Origin: Plantago elongata
Lineage: Eukaryota; Streptophyta; Magnoliopsida; Lamiales; Plantaginaceae
DNA length: 64,000 bases
Reading direction: 5' to 3'
NCBI GenBank assembly: GCA_036897095.1
Contig: JAYMSP010000098.1
Location: 20,849 to 84,848, forward strand
The position numbers and the translations under genes are program-made. Below the pieces are notes generated by a model that was not told the DNA's origin, made no database searches, and was given only the letters and a program-made list of their open reading frames with translations. Positions 25,985 through 36,059 of the stretch are shown in pieces (position 1 is the stretch's first letter; each line of letters begins with the position of its first letter).

Positions 25985-26972
25985 ATAGATTTTGGTTAGT
26001 TGGAAAATGGGAAAAAGGATTCATCAAATTGAGCATTACGAGTAATGTATAAACGTTTGGAAACAGGATCAAAACATCAAAAACCTTTGTGATGGAAAAT
26101 ATATCCTATAAAAATACAAGGCAAACTACATGGAGAGAATTTGTGGGGAACATAGTCGCGCAACCAAGGAAAGACACGACAACCAAAAGTATGGAGATTC
26201 GCATAATCAGGAGAAATTCCAAAAAGATTAGTGTATGGAGACGTGTATTGTAGGATAGAAGATGGAAGACGATTTATCGTATAAACCGCCGTGGCAAAGG
26301 CATCCCACCAAAAATGTAAAGGGAGACGAGAGTGAAATAACATTGACAAGCCAATTTCAGTAACGTGTTGATGTTTACGTTCAGCTCTACCATTTTGAGC
26401 GGGGGTGTAAGGACATGAAACACAATGAAAAATGCCATGAGATTGTAAATAAGTGCGAAGGCGATGATTGATGAATTCAACACCACCATCAGTTTGTAGA
26501 GTTATGATTACAGCGAAAATTGACTTTCAACAAAAGCACGAAATGAAATGAAAACATCATAAAAATCGGACTTAAGTTTCAATGGAAAAATCCAAGTAAA
26601 ATGTGAGTAATCATCTAGAAACAAGGCATAATATCGAAATCCATCATGAGAAGTAATAGGTGCCGGACCCCAAAGATCACAATGTATTAAATCCAAAGCA
26701 TTCGAACTACGTTTATTATTGATAGGAAATGGAAGGCAATGACTCTTCGCCATATAAAAAGGTGAACATAATTTTTGAGAAGGTAACAATGATGAAATAG
26801 AAATAAGGCCTTTCCTACGTAATAAAGAAAGAATGGAATGCGGCACATGACCTAGGCGGTGGTGCCATAAGTCAAAAGAAGCATGAAGAGATTTATTTCG
26901 CAATGCAGAAACTAAGGCAGAATGGCTTTCTTCTAGGACGTAGAGCCCGCCTTCACGCCGACCTCTTGCCAC
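25985..26972 (-). pseudogene. Integrase of the short-LTR copia element
   Basis: It shows WHHRLGHVPHSIL (HH of the zinc domain), LCSPFYMAKSH in place of a CxxC-type pair, IHCDLWGPAPI (first Asp), LQTDGGVEFIN after a frame break near 26510 (second Asp) and AQNGRAERKHQHV (Glu), so the D-D-E residues are all present. The tail VYTINRLPSSIL and FGCRVFPWLRDY are typical. A proline/serine-rich linker (25974-25675) leads to the RT. Confidence 0.8.
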
Positions 26973-27001
26973 CGACCTCCCGGTTAATCGGTTCTATATA
27001 A

Positions 27002-28213
27002 TTAAAGAATTGGCAGAACCGGGTAATCATTGGTAAGTCGACTTATAGAAAGCAAGTTTTTGGTTAAATGAGGCACAACTAGAACATTCAACAATTTAAG
27101 AGGAGGAGCTAAATTGCAAAGGCCAGTGTGACTTATGGATAAAGAAGCTCCATTACCAACTTGGACTGAGTGCTTACCACCATACGGAACGACTGAATCG
27201 CAAGTGGAAGGCGATGAAGACATGTGAGCAGAAGCCCCCGAATCCATATACCAATTGGGAACGTTGGTCGGCTGGGTCGAGCAGGAGGCAGTGAAAGCAT
27301 CCGCCAAATTCACAGTACTGGGAGTTGGAGCAGACATATATCGCTTTGGACAAGAAGTAGCATAATGACCTTCTTGCCTGCAAATCTGGCAGTGTGGTGG
27401 CCGTCGATTACCCTGATTCTGTTGATGACGACCTCGATTGCGGCGTTGCTTTGGATGAGTCCGACTTGCAACATAAGACTGCGAGACAGCTACGGAACGA
27501 GGAGAAGAATTTCGGGACTGCTGTGCATAGGAGGCAACAGTGGGATCTGGTGTTGTGCGGTCAAGAGAGCGAGAGAATAACTCATAATTCTCAGCCTTTG
27601 GGACGAGATCCTCTAACGTGGGAAGGGGCGTGAGAGCCATCTGATTGTTGGAGAAGGTGAGGAAATCCTTGCCAAGGCCACGAAGAAACCAGTGCAATTT
27701 CTCGGACGTAGGGATGTTACAGCGGAGAGCAAATAACTGGTCGCACAAGGATTTGAAGTGAAGACTGCACGCCGAAACAAATCGGCTACCCTTTTGTATG
27801 GCTTGAAGTTCGTCTTTAATCCATAGCTCGCGGAGCGTGGAGGATTGCTGGAAGGAAAAATGGAGGGCATCCCAAACAGCCTTAGATGTTTCACAACCAA
27901 TTGTGACGGATAGAGCCTCGTCGGTAAGTGTTGATCGGAGAAAATTTATAATCCGTTGATCAAGGTAATACCAGGTTAGATACTCAGAGTTGGCATACTG
28001 CTTATTGGATTTATCCATCACCGTCATAGGAGGTGGAGGATTGGTGTCGTCCACGAAGGGGAGCAGACGAGACCCCGTCACCAACGGAAGAATCTGGCTC
28101 AGCCAGTTCAAGAAGTTTTCCGACGAGAGTTTAGTTGTCACGAGATGGGCCATGCCCGAGAACATAGGGCCATTTTCGGGTGGAGCATCAGCGGGAATGT
28201 ATGACTTAGCCAT
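27002..28213 (-). CDS. Gag-protease frame of the short-LTR copia element
   Basis: This open frame of 403 residues starts at ATG 28213 (MAKSYIPADA). Residues about 20-215 are the copia gag core (LSSENFLNWLSQ, EYLTWYYLDQ, KAVWDALHFSF). A basic stretch precedes a canonical CCHC knuckle CQICRQEGHYATSC (near residue 280), and the aspartic protease motif WYMDSGASAHM comes near residue 323. The frame ends at 27002 before the integrase frame (26972). This is the longest intact piece of the element. It would make the particle protein and its protease. Confidence 0.8.
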   Translation of the reverse strand: MAKSYIPADAPPENGPMFSGMAHLVTTKLSSENFLNWLSQILPLVTGSRLLPFVDDTNPPPPMTVMDKSNKQYANSEYLTWYYLDQRIINFLRSTLTDEALSVTIGCETSKAVWDALHFSFQQSSTLRELWIKDELQAIQKGSRFVSACSLHFKSLCDQLFALRCNIPTSEKLHWFLRGLGKDFLTFSNNQMALTPLPTLEDLVPKAENYELFSRSLDRTTPDPTVASYAQQSRNSSPRSVAVSQSYVASRTHPKQRRNRGRHQQNQGNRRPPHCQICRQEGHYATSCPKRYMSAPTPSTVNLADAFTASCSTQPTNVPNWYMDSGASAHMSSSPSTCDSVVPYGGKHSVQVGNGASLSISHTGLCNLAPPLKLLNVLVVPHLTKNLLSISRLTNDYPVLPIL

Positions 28214-28267
28214 GGAGAAGGGAAGAAAGAAGAGCAGGCAGCGGAAAGATGTTTAAGCCTAAAGGAT

Positions 28268-28280
28268 ATGATACCATAAA
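28268..28280 (-). other. Primer-binding site, inner copy
   Basis: On the minus strand TGGTATCATATCC lies between the 65-bp LTR piece and gag. The same sequence recurs beside the outer LTR at about 29044-29056. It matches TGGTATCA of Met-tRNA primer sites. Confidence 0.6.
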
Positions 28281-28286
28281 GGGAAA

Positions 28287-28351
28287 TAAGAACAATAAGA
28301 ATTTGAGTATCCAACTTGAATTCAAGGGATACTAGGTTGTTGTTATTTATA
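28287..28351 (-). repeat. Partial inner LTR (65 bp)
   Basis: It matches the element-sense last 65 bp of the 5' LTR, from the TATAAATA box to the LTR end, then joins directly to gag sequence from elsewhere in the element at 28352. Confidence 0.75.
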
Positions 28352-29034
28352 GCTCATAATAGCTCATAATTCTTAGCCTTTGGGACTAGATCCTCTAAAG
28401 TGAGCAGGGACGTGAGAGCTATCTTATTGCTGGAGAAGGTTAGGAAATCCTTGCCAAGGCCATGAAGAAACCAGTGCAATTTCTCGGCATTATAGCCGAG
28501 AGCAAATAACTGGTCGCACAAGGATTTGAAGTGAAGACTGCACGCCGAAATAGATCGGCTACCATTTTGTATGGCTTGAAGTTCGTCTTTAATCCGTAGC
28601 TCGCAGAGCGTGGAGGATCGCTGGAAGGAAAAATGGAGGGCATCCAACAGCCTTCGATGTTTCACAACCGATTGTGACGAATAAAGCCTCGTCGGTAAGT
28701 GTTGATCAAAGAAATCCGTTGATCAAGGCAATACCAGGTTAGATACTCAGGGTTGGCGTACTGCTTATTGGATTTATCCATCACCATCATAGGAGGTGGA
28801 GGATTGGTGCCGCCCATGAAGGGGAGCAGACGAGAACCCGTCAACAAAGGAAGAATCTGGCTCTGCCAATTCAAGAAGTTTTTCGACGAGAGTTTAGTTG
28901 TCACGAGATGGGCCATGCCCAAGAACACAGGGCCATTTTTGGGTGGAGCATCAGCGGGAATGTATGACTCAGCCATGGGGAAGGGAGCCATGGGGAAGGG
29001 AAGAAAGAAGTGCAAGCAGCGGAAAGATGTTTAA
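28352..29034 (-). pseudogene. Second, partial copy of gag between the outer LTR and the inner LTR piece
   Basis: Two minus-strand frames, 29015-28662 and 28665-28354, repeat the gag N-terminus: AESYIPADAPPKNGPVF, LTWYCLDQRI and, after a frame break near 28700, LDALHFSFQRSSTL up to LVPKAKNYELL. They correspond to about residues 1-215 of the main gag, with point changes and short deletions. The start region has a small in-frame duplication (PFPMAPFPMAES). Confidence 0.8.
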
Positions 29035-29062
29035 GTCTGGGATATGATACCATAAAGGGAAA

Positions 29063-29272
29063 TAAGAACAATAAGAATTTGAGTATCCAATTTGAATTCA
29101 AGGGATACTAGGTTGTTGTTATTTATAATCAGAGATCAGTACAAAAATAATGGACAGTTGGTTACAAGTAGTGGAAACACTAGTACCTGACCAAGACTAA
29201 GTAAACAAACAAACTAAACCAAATACAAGAGAGTGGCTATGATATAGGAGGTTCTGTTACTTCGTTCCCACA
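29063..29272 (-). repeat. 5' (outer) LTR of the short-LTR copia element
   Basis: In element sense it starts TGTGGGAACGAAGTAACA and ends CTTATTGTTCTTA. It has a TATAAATA box at 29120-29127. It pairs with 23828-24036. Confidence 0.85.
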
Positions 29273-30490
29273 GGCAAGGCTCCTAGTTTCCTCAATGATA
29301 TGCCCAGCAGTAGACAAGAAAGGAGAAGGCTCATTCAAATAATTGACCACATTTAAGCAATGTCCCTCAACGATCACAACCGGAACAGCAAGCTCAAGTG
29401 CCAATTTGACAGCATATTTTGCTGCTATAGCTTCAACGGACTCGACACAAGTAATATGAGTCACTTTGATCTTCTTCCACGCAAGAACAGCACCATTTGA
29501 GTCTCTGGCCACCAAACCAACACCTGAATTCGCCCGGGCAGCATTCACAGATGCATCATAATTCACTTTCACGGCTCCAGGCACCGGGTGGCGCCAGCTT
29601 GACGTCTGGAATTCCAGGGGTCAAGGATGACAAAACTGGTATCTAGCTTCCACATAACGAGCCAAGTATTGTCCCACAAACTGAACTGATTCAGCTGCAT
29701 CACGGTCCCTTCCTTTGTGGATGAGTGTATTCCGATGAGACCAGATATTCCAGCAGGAAGCAACAAAAAAATCGAACCCATCCTTAGACAGAGAGTTCCG
29801 CACCTGTTCAACCCAATCTGAAACCTGCACACCACATTGTTCAACCCAATCTGAAACCTGCACACCACAATTATAAATGGAACTGTAAGGCAAAGATGAT
29901 ACAGCCCAATACAATCTAGCATAATCGCAGTCCCTAAAAGTATGAAGCAGGGACTCTTCTCCTAGTTTGCAAACAAAACAACCCACGTCCAACTCAACTC
30001 CTCTATTGCGTAAAAGAGTATAAACCGGCAAAGAGTTGTGCAATAATCTCCAACATATTTCAATTTTATTTGGAACATTTAAACTCCAGACCCAATTCCA
30101 GTTAGTAACACCAGTAGCACTGGAGCAACCAGTTTTGTTTGTGAGAGCCAGCAAATGAATTGATCTGGCAAGTGATAGGCGCTGCTGACCGAGAAATGGC
30201 CGTGTTTAGTGTGGCTCCAGATTTGAGTATCAACAGCCTGAGAAGATGCCAAAGGGATGCTAAGGATAGCATCAACATCCTGTTGCCAGAACATACTCCG
30301 CAGTAACTCTATATCCCACTGTCCAGATGTATCAATGAGAGAGGAAAACATGAAACCTTCTACGCAAATAAAATTGGGAGTAAACGGTTTAAAACCAGAC
30401 TCCCTAGGAATTCAATTATCCTCCCAAATATGAATCTGGGAACCATCATCAACCCGGCAACGCAATGCTGTTTTCACAAGATTAATAGTT
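29273..30490 (-). mobile_element. L1-type LINE, 3' portion of ORF2 (zf-RVT and RNase H)
   Basis: From the right the minus strand reads a decayed 'RVDDGSQIHIWED' block, then WSHTKHGHFSVSSAYHL, then NWNWVWSLNVPNKIEICWRLLHNSLP, shown here as the zf-RVT core with its W-W-LP..L..R pattern, then CFVCKLGEESLLHTFRDC with the zinc-binding C-C-H-C. It ends with RNase H KVNYDASVNAARANSGVGLV (first Asp) and VVIVEGHCLNVVNYL, up to ETRSLA at the copia junction. Frameshifts occur near 29620 and 30130. It is 5'-truncated near 30490. The end is at 23641-23827, across the copia element. Confidence 0.8.
29805..29870 (-). repeat. 33-bp in-frame tandem duplication in the LINE
   Basis: Two adjacent identical units (29805-29837, 29838-29870) duplicate the peptide CGVQVSDWVEQ between the zinc domain and RNase H. 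Confidence 0.9.
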
Positions 30491-31339
30491 GAGTAGCTCA
30501 AATCAAAGTATGATTAAGAATCTCATAAAAACAATTTATTGGAAAAATAAATAAAAGCACACAAACATTGTTATTATTATGGAGAAACGTTTGTGTGTTA
30601 TAAGGTGAAGAATATGAAAGTTCACATTATAAACCCCTTTGTGTAATTTTTCATTAACCAATATACGTTTTGTTAATTACAACATCGTTATCTACAATAT
30701 CATTTTTTCCTAAAAAAATATAGTGTGGTTCAACCGCGATACATATTTCATAGTACTTTTAGAAAGTGAAAACTAAAATTTCGGAACTTATATCACAATA
30801 CAAAGTCAGTAACCGTGTGATTGTGAACAGTGTTTTGCACTGATCCTTCATTCCAGAAACGTTGACTGACTTGCATTGCATGACTAGTTGTCAATTTGCC
30901 TTCGTTTTCCTCGGTCGAGAAATAGTAATATATTGGCGGCCAATTTTGGAATCACATAACTAAAATCTACAACTAATTAATAAACTGTGGATGCCCAATT
31001 TGTACAATTAAGTTGTACATTTGGATTTTGTGGATGTTATTGTATTCTCGCAAGTTGTAGTATCTAAGGATCTCCAATATTGTAACTGATGATGGTGTTA
31101 ACTGTTGAACTATGTGCCAAATATAATAAATACTATGTGAATGTGATCTAATTCTTGGTGTGCTCGCGTATCCTTCATGCAGGAGAGGATCCCATATTTT
31201 TTACCTTAATTACAAGCTAGTACATTCTATTGTAGATCTTCATAAATCATAATAGTTAGCACACTTAAATTTTCCTCATATATAAGCAATTACAAAACCA
31301 TTATATTGGTTCACTGCAAGTCTGCAACAAACTATACTT
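30491..31339. other. No gene seen
   Basis: AT-rich DNA with no supported frame. Confidence 0.5.
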
Positions 31340-31950
31340 AGGAAACTAATACTGCAGGTTTTGGATGTCTAATTTGTGAAGAGTTTGGAAATTTTCTAGC
31401 TGCTAAATCAGGATATTTAGGCAACACAACTATTAATATTGATGAACTTGTTGATGTTCGGGAGGATTTACTCTTAGCCAAACAATTGTGTTATTCTCTT
31501 ATTATTCTTCAGACTGACTCCCAAGTTGTGTATTTTAATTTGCAGAATCCGACAGATACTCCAGGGCCACAGACTCTCCCTAGGGGTCCCTCTGATGTTT
31601 CTTAAGGATATCGATAGTCTACTCGGAGGTTTACAAGATCATCACATTTTGGTTGTATATAGGGAATCTAACCGTTCGGCAGATATACTAGCTAAGTTTG
31701 GTTGTCAACTCCGTTCTCCTCAACTCGCTCTCAACACTTGTTCGCATGATGTCTCACAACAAGCTCATGTCCCGTGGTTTACTTGGAACCTCTGTCAGTC
31801 ATGGCTCGATCCTATGCTTATTAGTGATAGACAAGACTATGTTCCGAGGCTAAGTTCTGTAATTGCTTCGGCTAATTCGGTTAGTCCGTGATGTATCTTG
31901 TAAACTCTTTCTGGTATTGTAATATATCTATCTTTAAAAAAAAAAACTAT
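31340..31950 (+). mobile_element. LINE RNase H relic with 3' A tail
   Basis: The frame starts AGFGCLICEEFGNFLAAKSG, then DLLLAKQLCYSLIIIQTDSQ (second catalytic Asp in QTDSQ), then, after stops and a frameshift near 31525, DIDSLLGGLQDHHILVVYRE and SNRSADILAKFGC, the RNase H end (RVT_3 family). A stop at 31891 is followed within 60 bases by AAAAAAAAAA at 31937-31946. This fits the 3' end of a truncated LINE. Confidence 0.7.
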
Positions 31951-32930
31951 ACTTAATTTTTATTTCGAGCCCAATTTGAAATCACGTACCTACAAAAGGG
32001 TTACTTCCGGCGGCAAGGCTTTGTCAGACGACTCATAGTGCAGTCTAATTCAAAAAACACAAAGAAAAAATATATCTAGAGAATAGATTAAAAAGTCACT
32101 TACGTACCTTTTTGTGTCCTTAAGTTTCTAGTTGTTTTTTTAAGACGAATGAGAAACTAATTTAGTTGAGTGGTACATCGTATTTTACGATGTAACTGAG
32201 ATCCACGTCTTATTTTTTAATTGAAAAATAAAATGTGAATTTCCATATATGAGATAATCAATTGTAAGGGACAAATGAAAACTTAATTATAGTGTCTACT
32301 AATCGTTATGGAACAACCAACAAGGACATGTTGCTCGATTGCACAGTCATTGCAAATATAAGATGTCAAAATCCGTCTTTGAAAATCAGACTGTAATCGT
32401 CTGGGCGTATTTGTAGAAGGGTTAGTTTTATCGACAAACCTTTGTGAGGTCTTGATGTGCTCTACATAGCTAAAGGAAGAGTATTATATATAGAGAGGAT
32501 ATTAGATAGCAGATTGTGCATAACCTTATGTAATTGAGGAATAGGGCCTTATGAGTCATGGACTTTGGCACTTTCTTGTATCAGTCTTGGGCCTGAACCT
32601 CAGGAATGGGCCACCTGGAGTGTGTATCCAACTTGCAAAGTAGGCGTTTTCCATCCAGTTCGATTCTCTTAATTGTAGTAAATTCGTAATATATTATTAT
32701 GCCGTATACTTAAAAACGAAAATGGAAGCACAACTTCAATACACAAAAAAAAGCTGATAAATCACGGATTGCACGATAAAACCACCCTTGGAGCAAGAGA
32801 ATCAAACAAACAAATGAAATCGTTTGTTTTCAGATAACTGAAACAGAATTGATGAGTCAAAAAAAGGGAACATTTAATAATAACCAGCATTAAAAAGAAC
32901 AGAGACGAAATAAATACACGAACATTATTA
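31951..32930. other. No gene seen
   Basis: Nothing supported apart from the probable 3' untranslated region of the DMP gene at its right end. Confidence 0.5.
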
Positions 32931-32933
32931 TAA

Positions 32934-33620
32934 TTAACGTCGTGAGAGAGGGAATCCAATTCCGTGGCGTTTGGTCGGAAAAATGACGAACAACACGCTG
33001 CAAATCACCCCGATCGTGATCGGCAACGTCGTCAGCATCTCCATTGTCTCTTCTGATGGAGACGGGAAGAAGCAACCGATCACATTTGGATCAAACATAG
33101 CGACGGCTGCAAAAACCAGGATAGACATGAAAGCATGGACAAAATCAACGAATCTCAATCTAAACTCAGCCGCCTGTTGAGGTGGAAGAGTGACAGGGGA
33201 GCCGTCGATGACCCACAGGCCGCGGAATGTTGCCACTCCGTACCTAACCTTTCCCTTCTCATCCCTGAAGCTGTCAGTTAGGCAAAGAAGGAAGCATGAC
33301 AGCGCGCAGAAGCAGAGGAGGCCTAGAGTCCTCGTTTGGCTGACAAGTGTTTTGCATTTGCCCTCGTGGGTGAAAACCGGGGACATTACCTGGAATGTGA
33401 GAACGGAGCCTGTTGGAAGGAGGTTTGCCAGGTGGGCAGTTCCCTTGAAGGCCTTGCGAACAACCTTTTGGGCAGGCGTCTTCGTTGGTTTTATGGCGGA
33501 CAGTTGTGGTGGTGGTAGGAAGTCCTCGAGGAGAGGAAGGTGGAGTTCATCTTGACTTTCAATGGAATTAACCTCATTGTTATTGTTGTCTCTTGTTCCT
33601 TCTTCTATTGGGGTGGCCAT
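32934..33620 (-). CDS. DMP (DUF679) family membrane protein
   Basis: The single uninterrupted frame of 228 residues has an ATG in good plant context (ACAATGGC). Residues 1-50 are a polar, asparagine-rich N-terminus. The DUF679 core starts at KAFKGTAHLANLLPTGSVL (57-75) and contains CFLLCLTDSFRDEKGKVRYG and GVATFRGLWV, then FVDFVHAFMSILVFAAVAMF and the tail VIFPTKRHGIGFP. Four membrane spans are likely at about 64-83, 98-116, 158-176 and 197-214. Intronless structure and length are usual for DMP genes. Known members act in endomembranes, in senescence (DMP1) and gamete fusion (DMP8/9). I cannot assign which DMP this is. Confidence 0.95.
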   Translation of the reverse strand: MATPIEEGTRDNNNNEVNSIESQDELHLPLLEDFLPPPQLSAIKPTKTPAQKVVRKAFKGTAHLANLLPTGSVLTFQVMSPVFTHEGKCKTLVSQTRTLGLLCFCALSCFLLCLTDSFRDEKGKVRYGVATFRGLWVIDGSPVTLPPQQAAEFRLRFVDFVHAFMSILVFAAVAMFDPNVIGCFFPSPSEETMEMLTTLPITIGVICSVLFVIFPTKRHGIGFPLSRR

Positions 33621-34430
33621 TGTAAAATCCTGTAATTATTTCCTCTTTTTTGTTGCTTGTGAATTGTGATGAAAAGGGGAAATGATTACAGGATGCTAAT
33701 ATTCAAAAGATTTAATTAATAGTTATGCATGGGTTGATGAAAGATTTTTATTTTGGTTTTGGGATTTTATTTCTGAAAGTTGAAAGGTTTTGCAGGAGTA
33801 TTTGTAGGGAAGTTATGCAAAAGCTGAGGTAAAATTTTAAGAGAGATAAAAGCAAAGGTTGTTCATTAAAATGAAGGTTTAATTTAATGTGTTTTATAAT
33901 AGGTTTAAAGTGTTTTGAATCAAATAAATGAGGTCATTATAATTTCTAACTAGTACGGTTTAATTAATTTGTGTGTTGGAGAGATAATTTGTGTAGGAAT
34001 CAGTGATCTATGAAATACCATGTGTTACTGTTACACATACTCTTACTTTTAACCTTTTAATTAAATCAAATTATTCAAATAAGATCAATTATTTATGTGA
34101 AATTTTATTTTTGTTCATACGTGCCCAAAATAGATTTTCTCTATACTATTAGTATAGCATGAATGCATTATGAAGGAACTTGTACAAGTGTGTATTATAT
34201 GATACGCAGTATAAAATGGGATCACAAATTATTTATACACCCGCCTGTGCGTAAATGAAAAATCTAAGCGGTTCAAGTTTAATACTTTCAATCCAACCTA
34301 TAATTAATATAAACAGGAGCAGCAAAACTTATTATTATTTCTATATTGAAACATTGAGAGTCAAACAGCCTATAGAAGATTTTTAAAAAAAAATTGCACC
34401 TTTACAAAACTGTACTTACCTAAGATTGAT
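33621..34430. promoter_or_regulatory. Upstream region of the DMP gene
   Basis: It is AT-rich, with no clear TATA box at a standard distance that I would defend. The promoter should lie here because the next gene is several kb away. Confidence 0.3.
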
Positions 34431-34874
34431 GTATGGTGCAAAATCAACACTAAGAAATGGACAGTTGGTTCTCTGAAGAATTCAGTCCTGCATCGAAGTC
34501 AGCAAAACCCTCCCATAATGTTGTAAAGCATCTCCAGAATATCAACGACTCGGTCAGCATATAATCATATCCAGAGTGGCAACGTTTCACTTATTAGAAA
34601 CGAGGCTGAAGACAGACGTCAATTCCCATTCTCAAGTCTGAACGCAGTAACAAAAATGGCATACAGAAACAGAACATACAGTATGATATTACTGGACTTC
34701 TCCAAAACATTGATACTAACAATTCTACTTAGAAGTAAACCAGTTGATAACCATTCAAATCAAACAGATTTAAATCAAACAGACTTCGATGGGAACCAAA
34801 TTGACAAACTGAGTGTTTTTCTACACTCCCACATGAAAGATCCAGATTTAAAGCCGTGAATGCAGACAGAATCA

Positions 34875-36047
34875 CTAAACATAGACACCAAGTTCTGATA
34901 TTCTCCAAAACCACAAGAGTAATTTTACCTCATTTGTCCTGTGCAGCTCAATCCTAGACTCAAAACTATAGTCTTGGAGCAAGCATCTATTCTGGCATCC
35001 TGTTATTATTCTCATGTCTTTAACATATAAAGTTTCTACTTCATGTAAAATTAGCTTTATATACATATGAATACTCTGATCAGAGAAGTCATCATTTTTC
35101 ATGATATTCTTGTGCCGTCGCAAGCTCTGACCAATTTTCTTCACCACCAAGATGTTAGATGTTATATACAGCTCCTGTCCAAGAGTAAGTAGCACAATAT
35201 TTGATAAGATGAATGATAAAGCCTAGATGACTCGTGCCTCGAGGTGAACATGTACTGCCTCTTCCCTGAATATAGATTCGTGAATGTTTTTTCCCAGTTC
35301 CTACGAGTGATTTTTTTCGCAGTTTAGTGAAATAAGTAAAAGAATTAAGAAAAGATTGGCACTTAGTTATAATTAGCAAATGTTCCAACTGTAGTAACAA
35401 ATTAAATGAACTGCCAGAACTCTATATTCCGGATCTAAACTCTGAGTGAGGAGAAATAAAGCACACATACTATTGGTAATTCCTTGTTTTTGTATCAGCC
35501 CCAGTATGCTAGTAGCCGTTGGCCTGGCACAATAAGAACATAAGATTAAGCTTAATATATATATATATTCTTCTAACAAAGTAAGCATACCATGGATGGC
35601 ACTTCTAGTACTTCATTATAAATTTCCGGTGCAATAGATGTTGCAAGCTTTTGGTTGCTCCAAAGGAAAGAGATAATGGTGCTGGTGGAGTGTTTTGGCT
35701 GATTTAAGATACCAAACCTGGGGAATTGCTAGTGTTGATTTTTCTTTCCAAAAATGTATAGACTAATTTTCTGGAAAAGCTCTATCCCAAATAATATATA
35801 CAACCGTACCTGTTTCATGATTTATGGCCGAAACAAGCGAGACAAGCTTTGAATTCTCGCCGGAACACATGACTGGCAATATGCCATTGATGATATATGC
35901 CAGCTGCTCAAGCAACGGAGAGATTTTGGTCGTCTTGTTCAAAGTAGAACAGGGCATAGAACCATGATCAGTAAGCACTTCGTAACATAGCTGATTTAAT
36001 AAGGTATAACAAACATCTCCATTAAATAGGCTAGCTTATCATCTCCC
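34875..36047 (-). other. Exon-like segments of an unrecognised gene or pseudogene
   Basis: Three minus-strand stretches look coding and end at or begin with plausible splice sites. About 36047-35811 contains LNQLCYEVLTDHGSM and LLEQLAYIINGILPVM and ends ACAG|GTACGG. About 35735-35592 contains SFLWSNQKLATSIAPEIYNE and ends CATG|GTATGC. About 35526-35400 starts after TGCCAG with ATSILGLIQKQGITNSM and LLTQSLDPEYRVLAVHL. A further frame at 35164-34930 contains FSDQSIHMYIKLILHEVE and ends GAG|GTAAAA. The phases of the first two do not join cleanly, so it may be a decayed gene or my boundaries are wrong. The leucine-rich helical style recalls ARM/HEAT proteins, but I do not recognise it. Confidence 0.3.
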
Positions 36048-36059
36048 AGTTTCCCCTAC

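Larger units (their letters stand above)
23828..29272 (-). mobile_element. Ty1/copia retrotransposon with short LTRs, nested in a LINE
   Basis: LTRs of about 209 bp lie at 23828-24036 (3') and 29063-29272 (5'), both with TGTG...AACGAAGTAACA at the element-sense start. A G-rich polypurine tract lies at 24037-24046. Gag, protease, integrase, RT and RNase H follow the copia order on the minus strand. The 5' region is compound: the full LTR, a partial gag, 65 bp of LTR end, then the main gag. Frame breaks make it non-autonomous. No clear 5-bp target duplication is visible (AAACA on the left, GGCAA on the right). Confidence 0.85.

Noticed and set aside
27224-28256. Plus-strand open frames across the copia gag
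   Set aside because: They are the reverse complement of a well-supported gag-protease frame and have no domain of their own.
23823-29277. A 5-bp target duplication for the short-LTR copia element
   Set aside because: AAACA on the left and GGCAA on the right do not match.
23630-30500. A LINE target duplication based on ATTAAT near both ends
   Set aside because: Only six AT-rich bases match exactly, too weak to claim.
32971-33555. Plus-strand frames opposite the DMP gene
   Set aside because: Antisense to a conserved membrane protein; no recognisable product.
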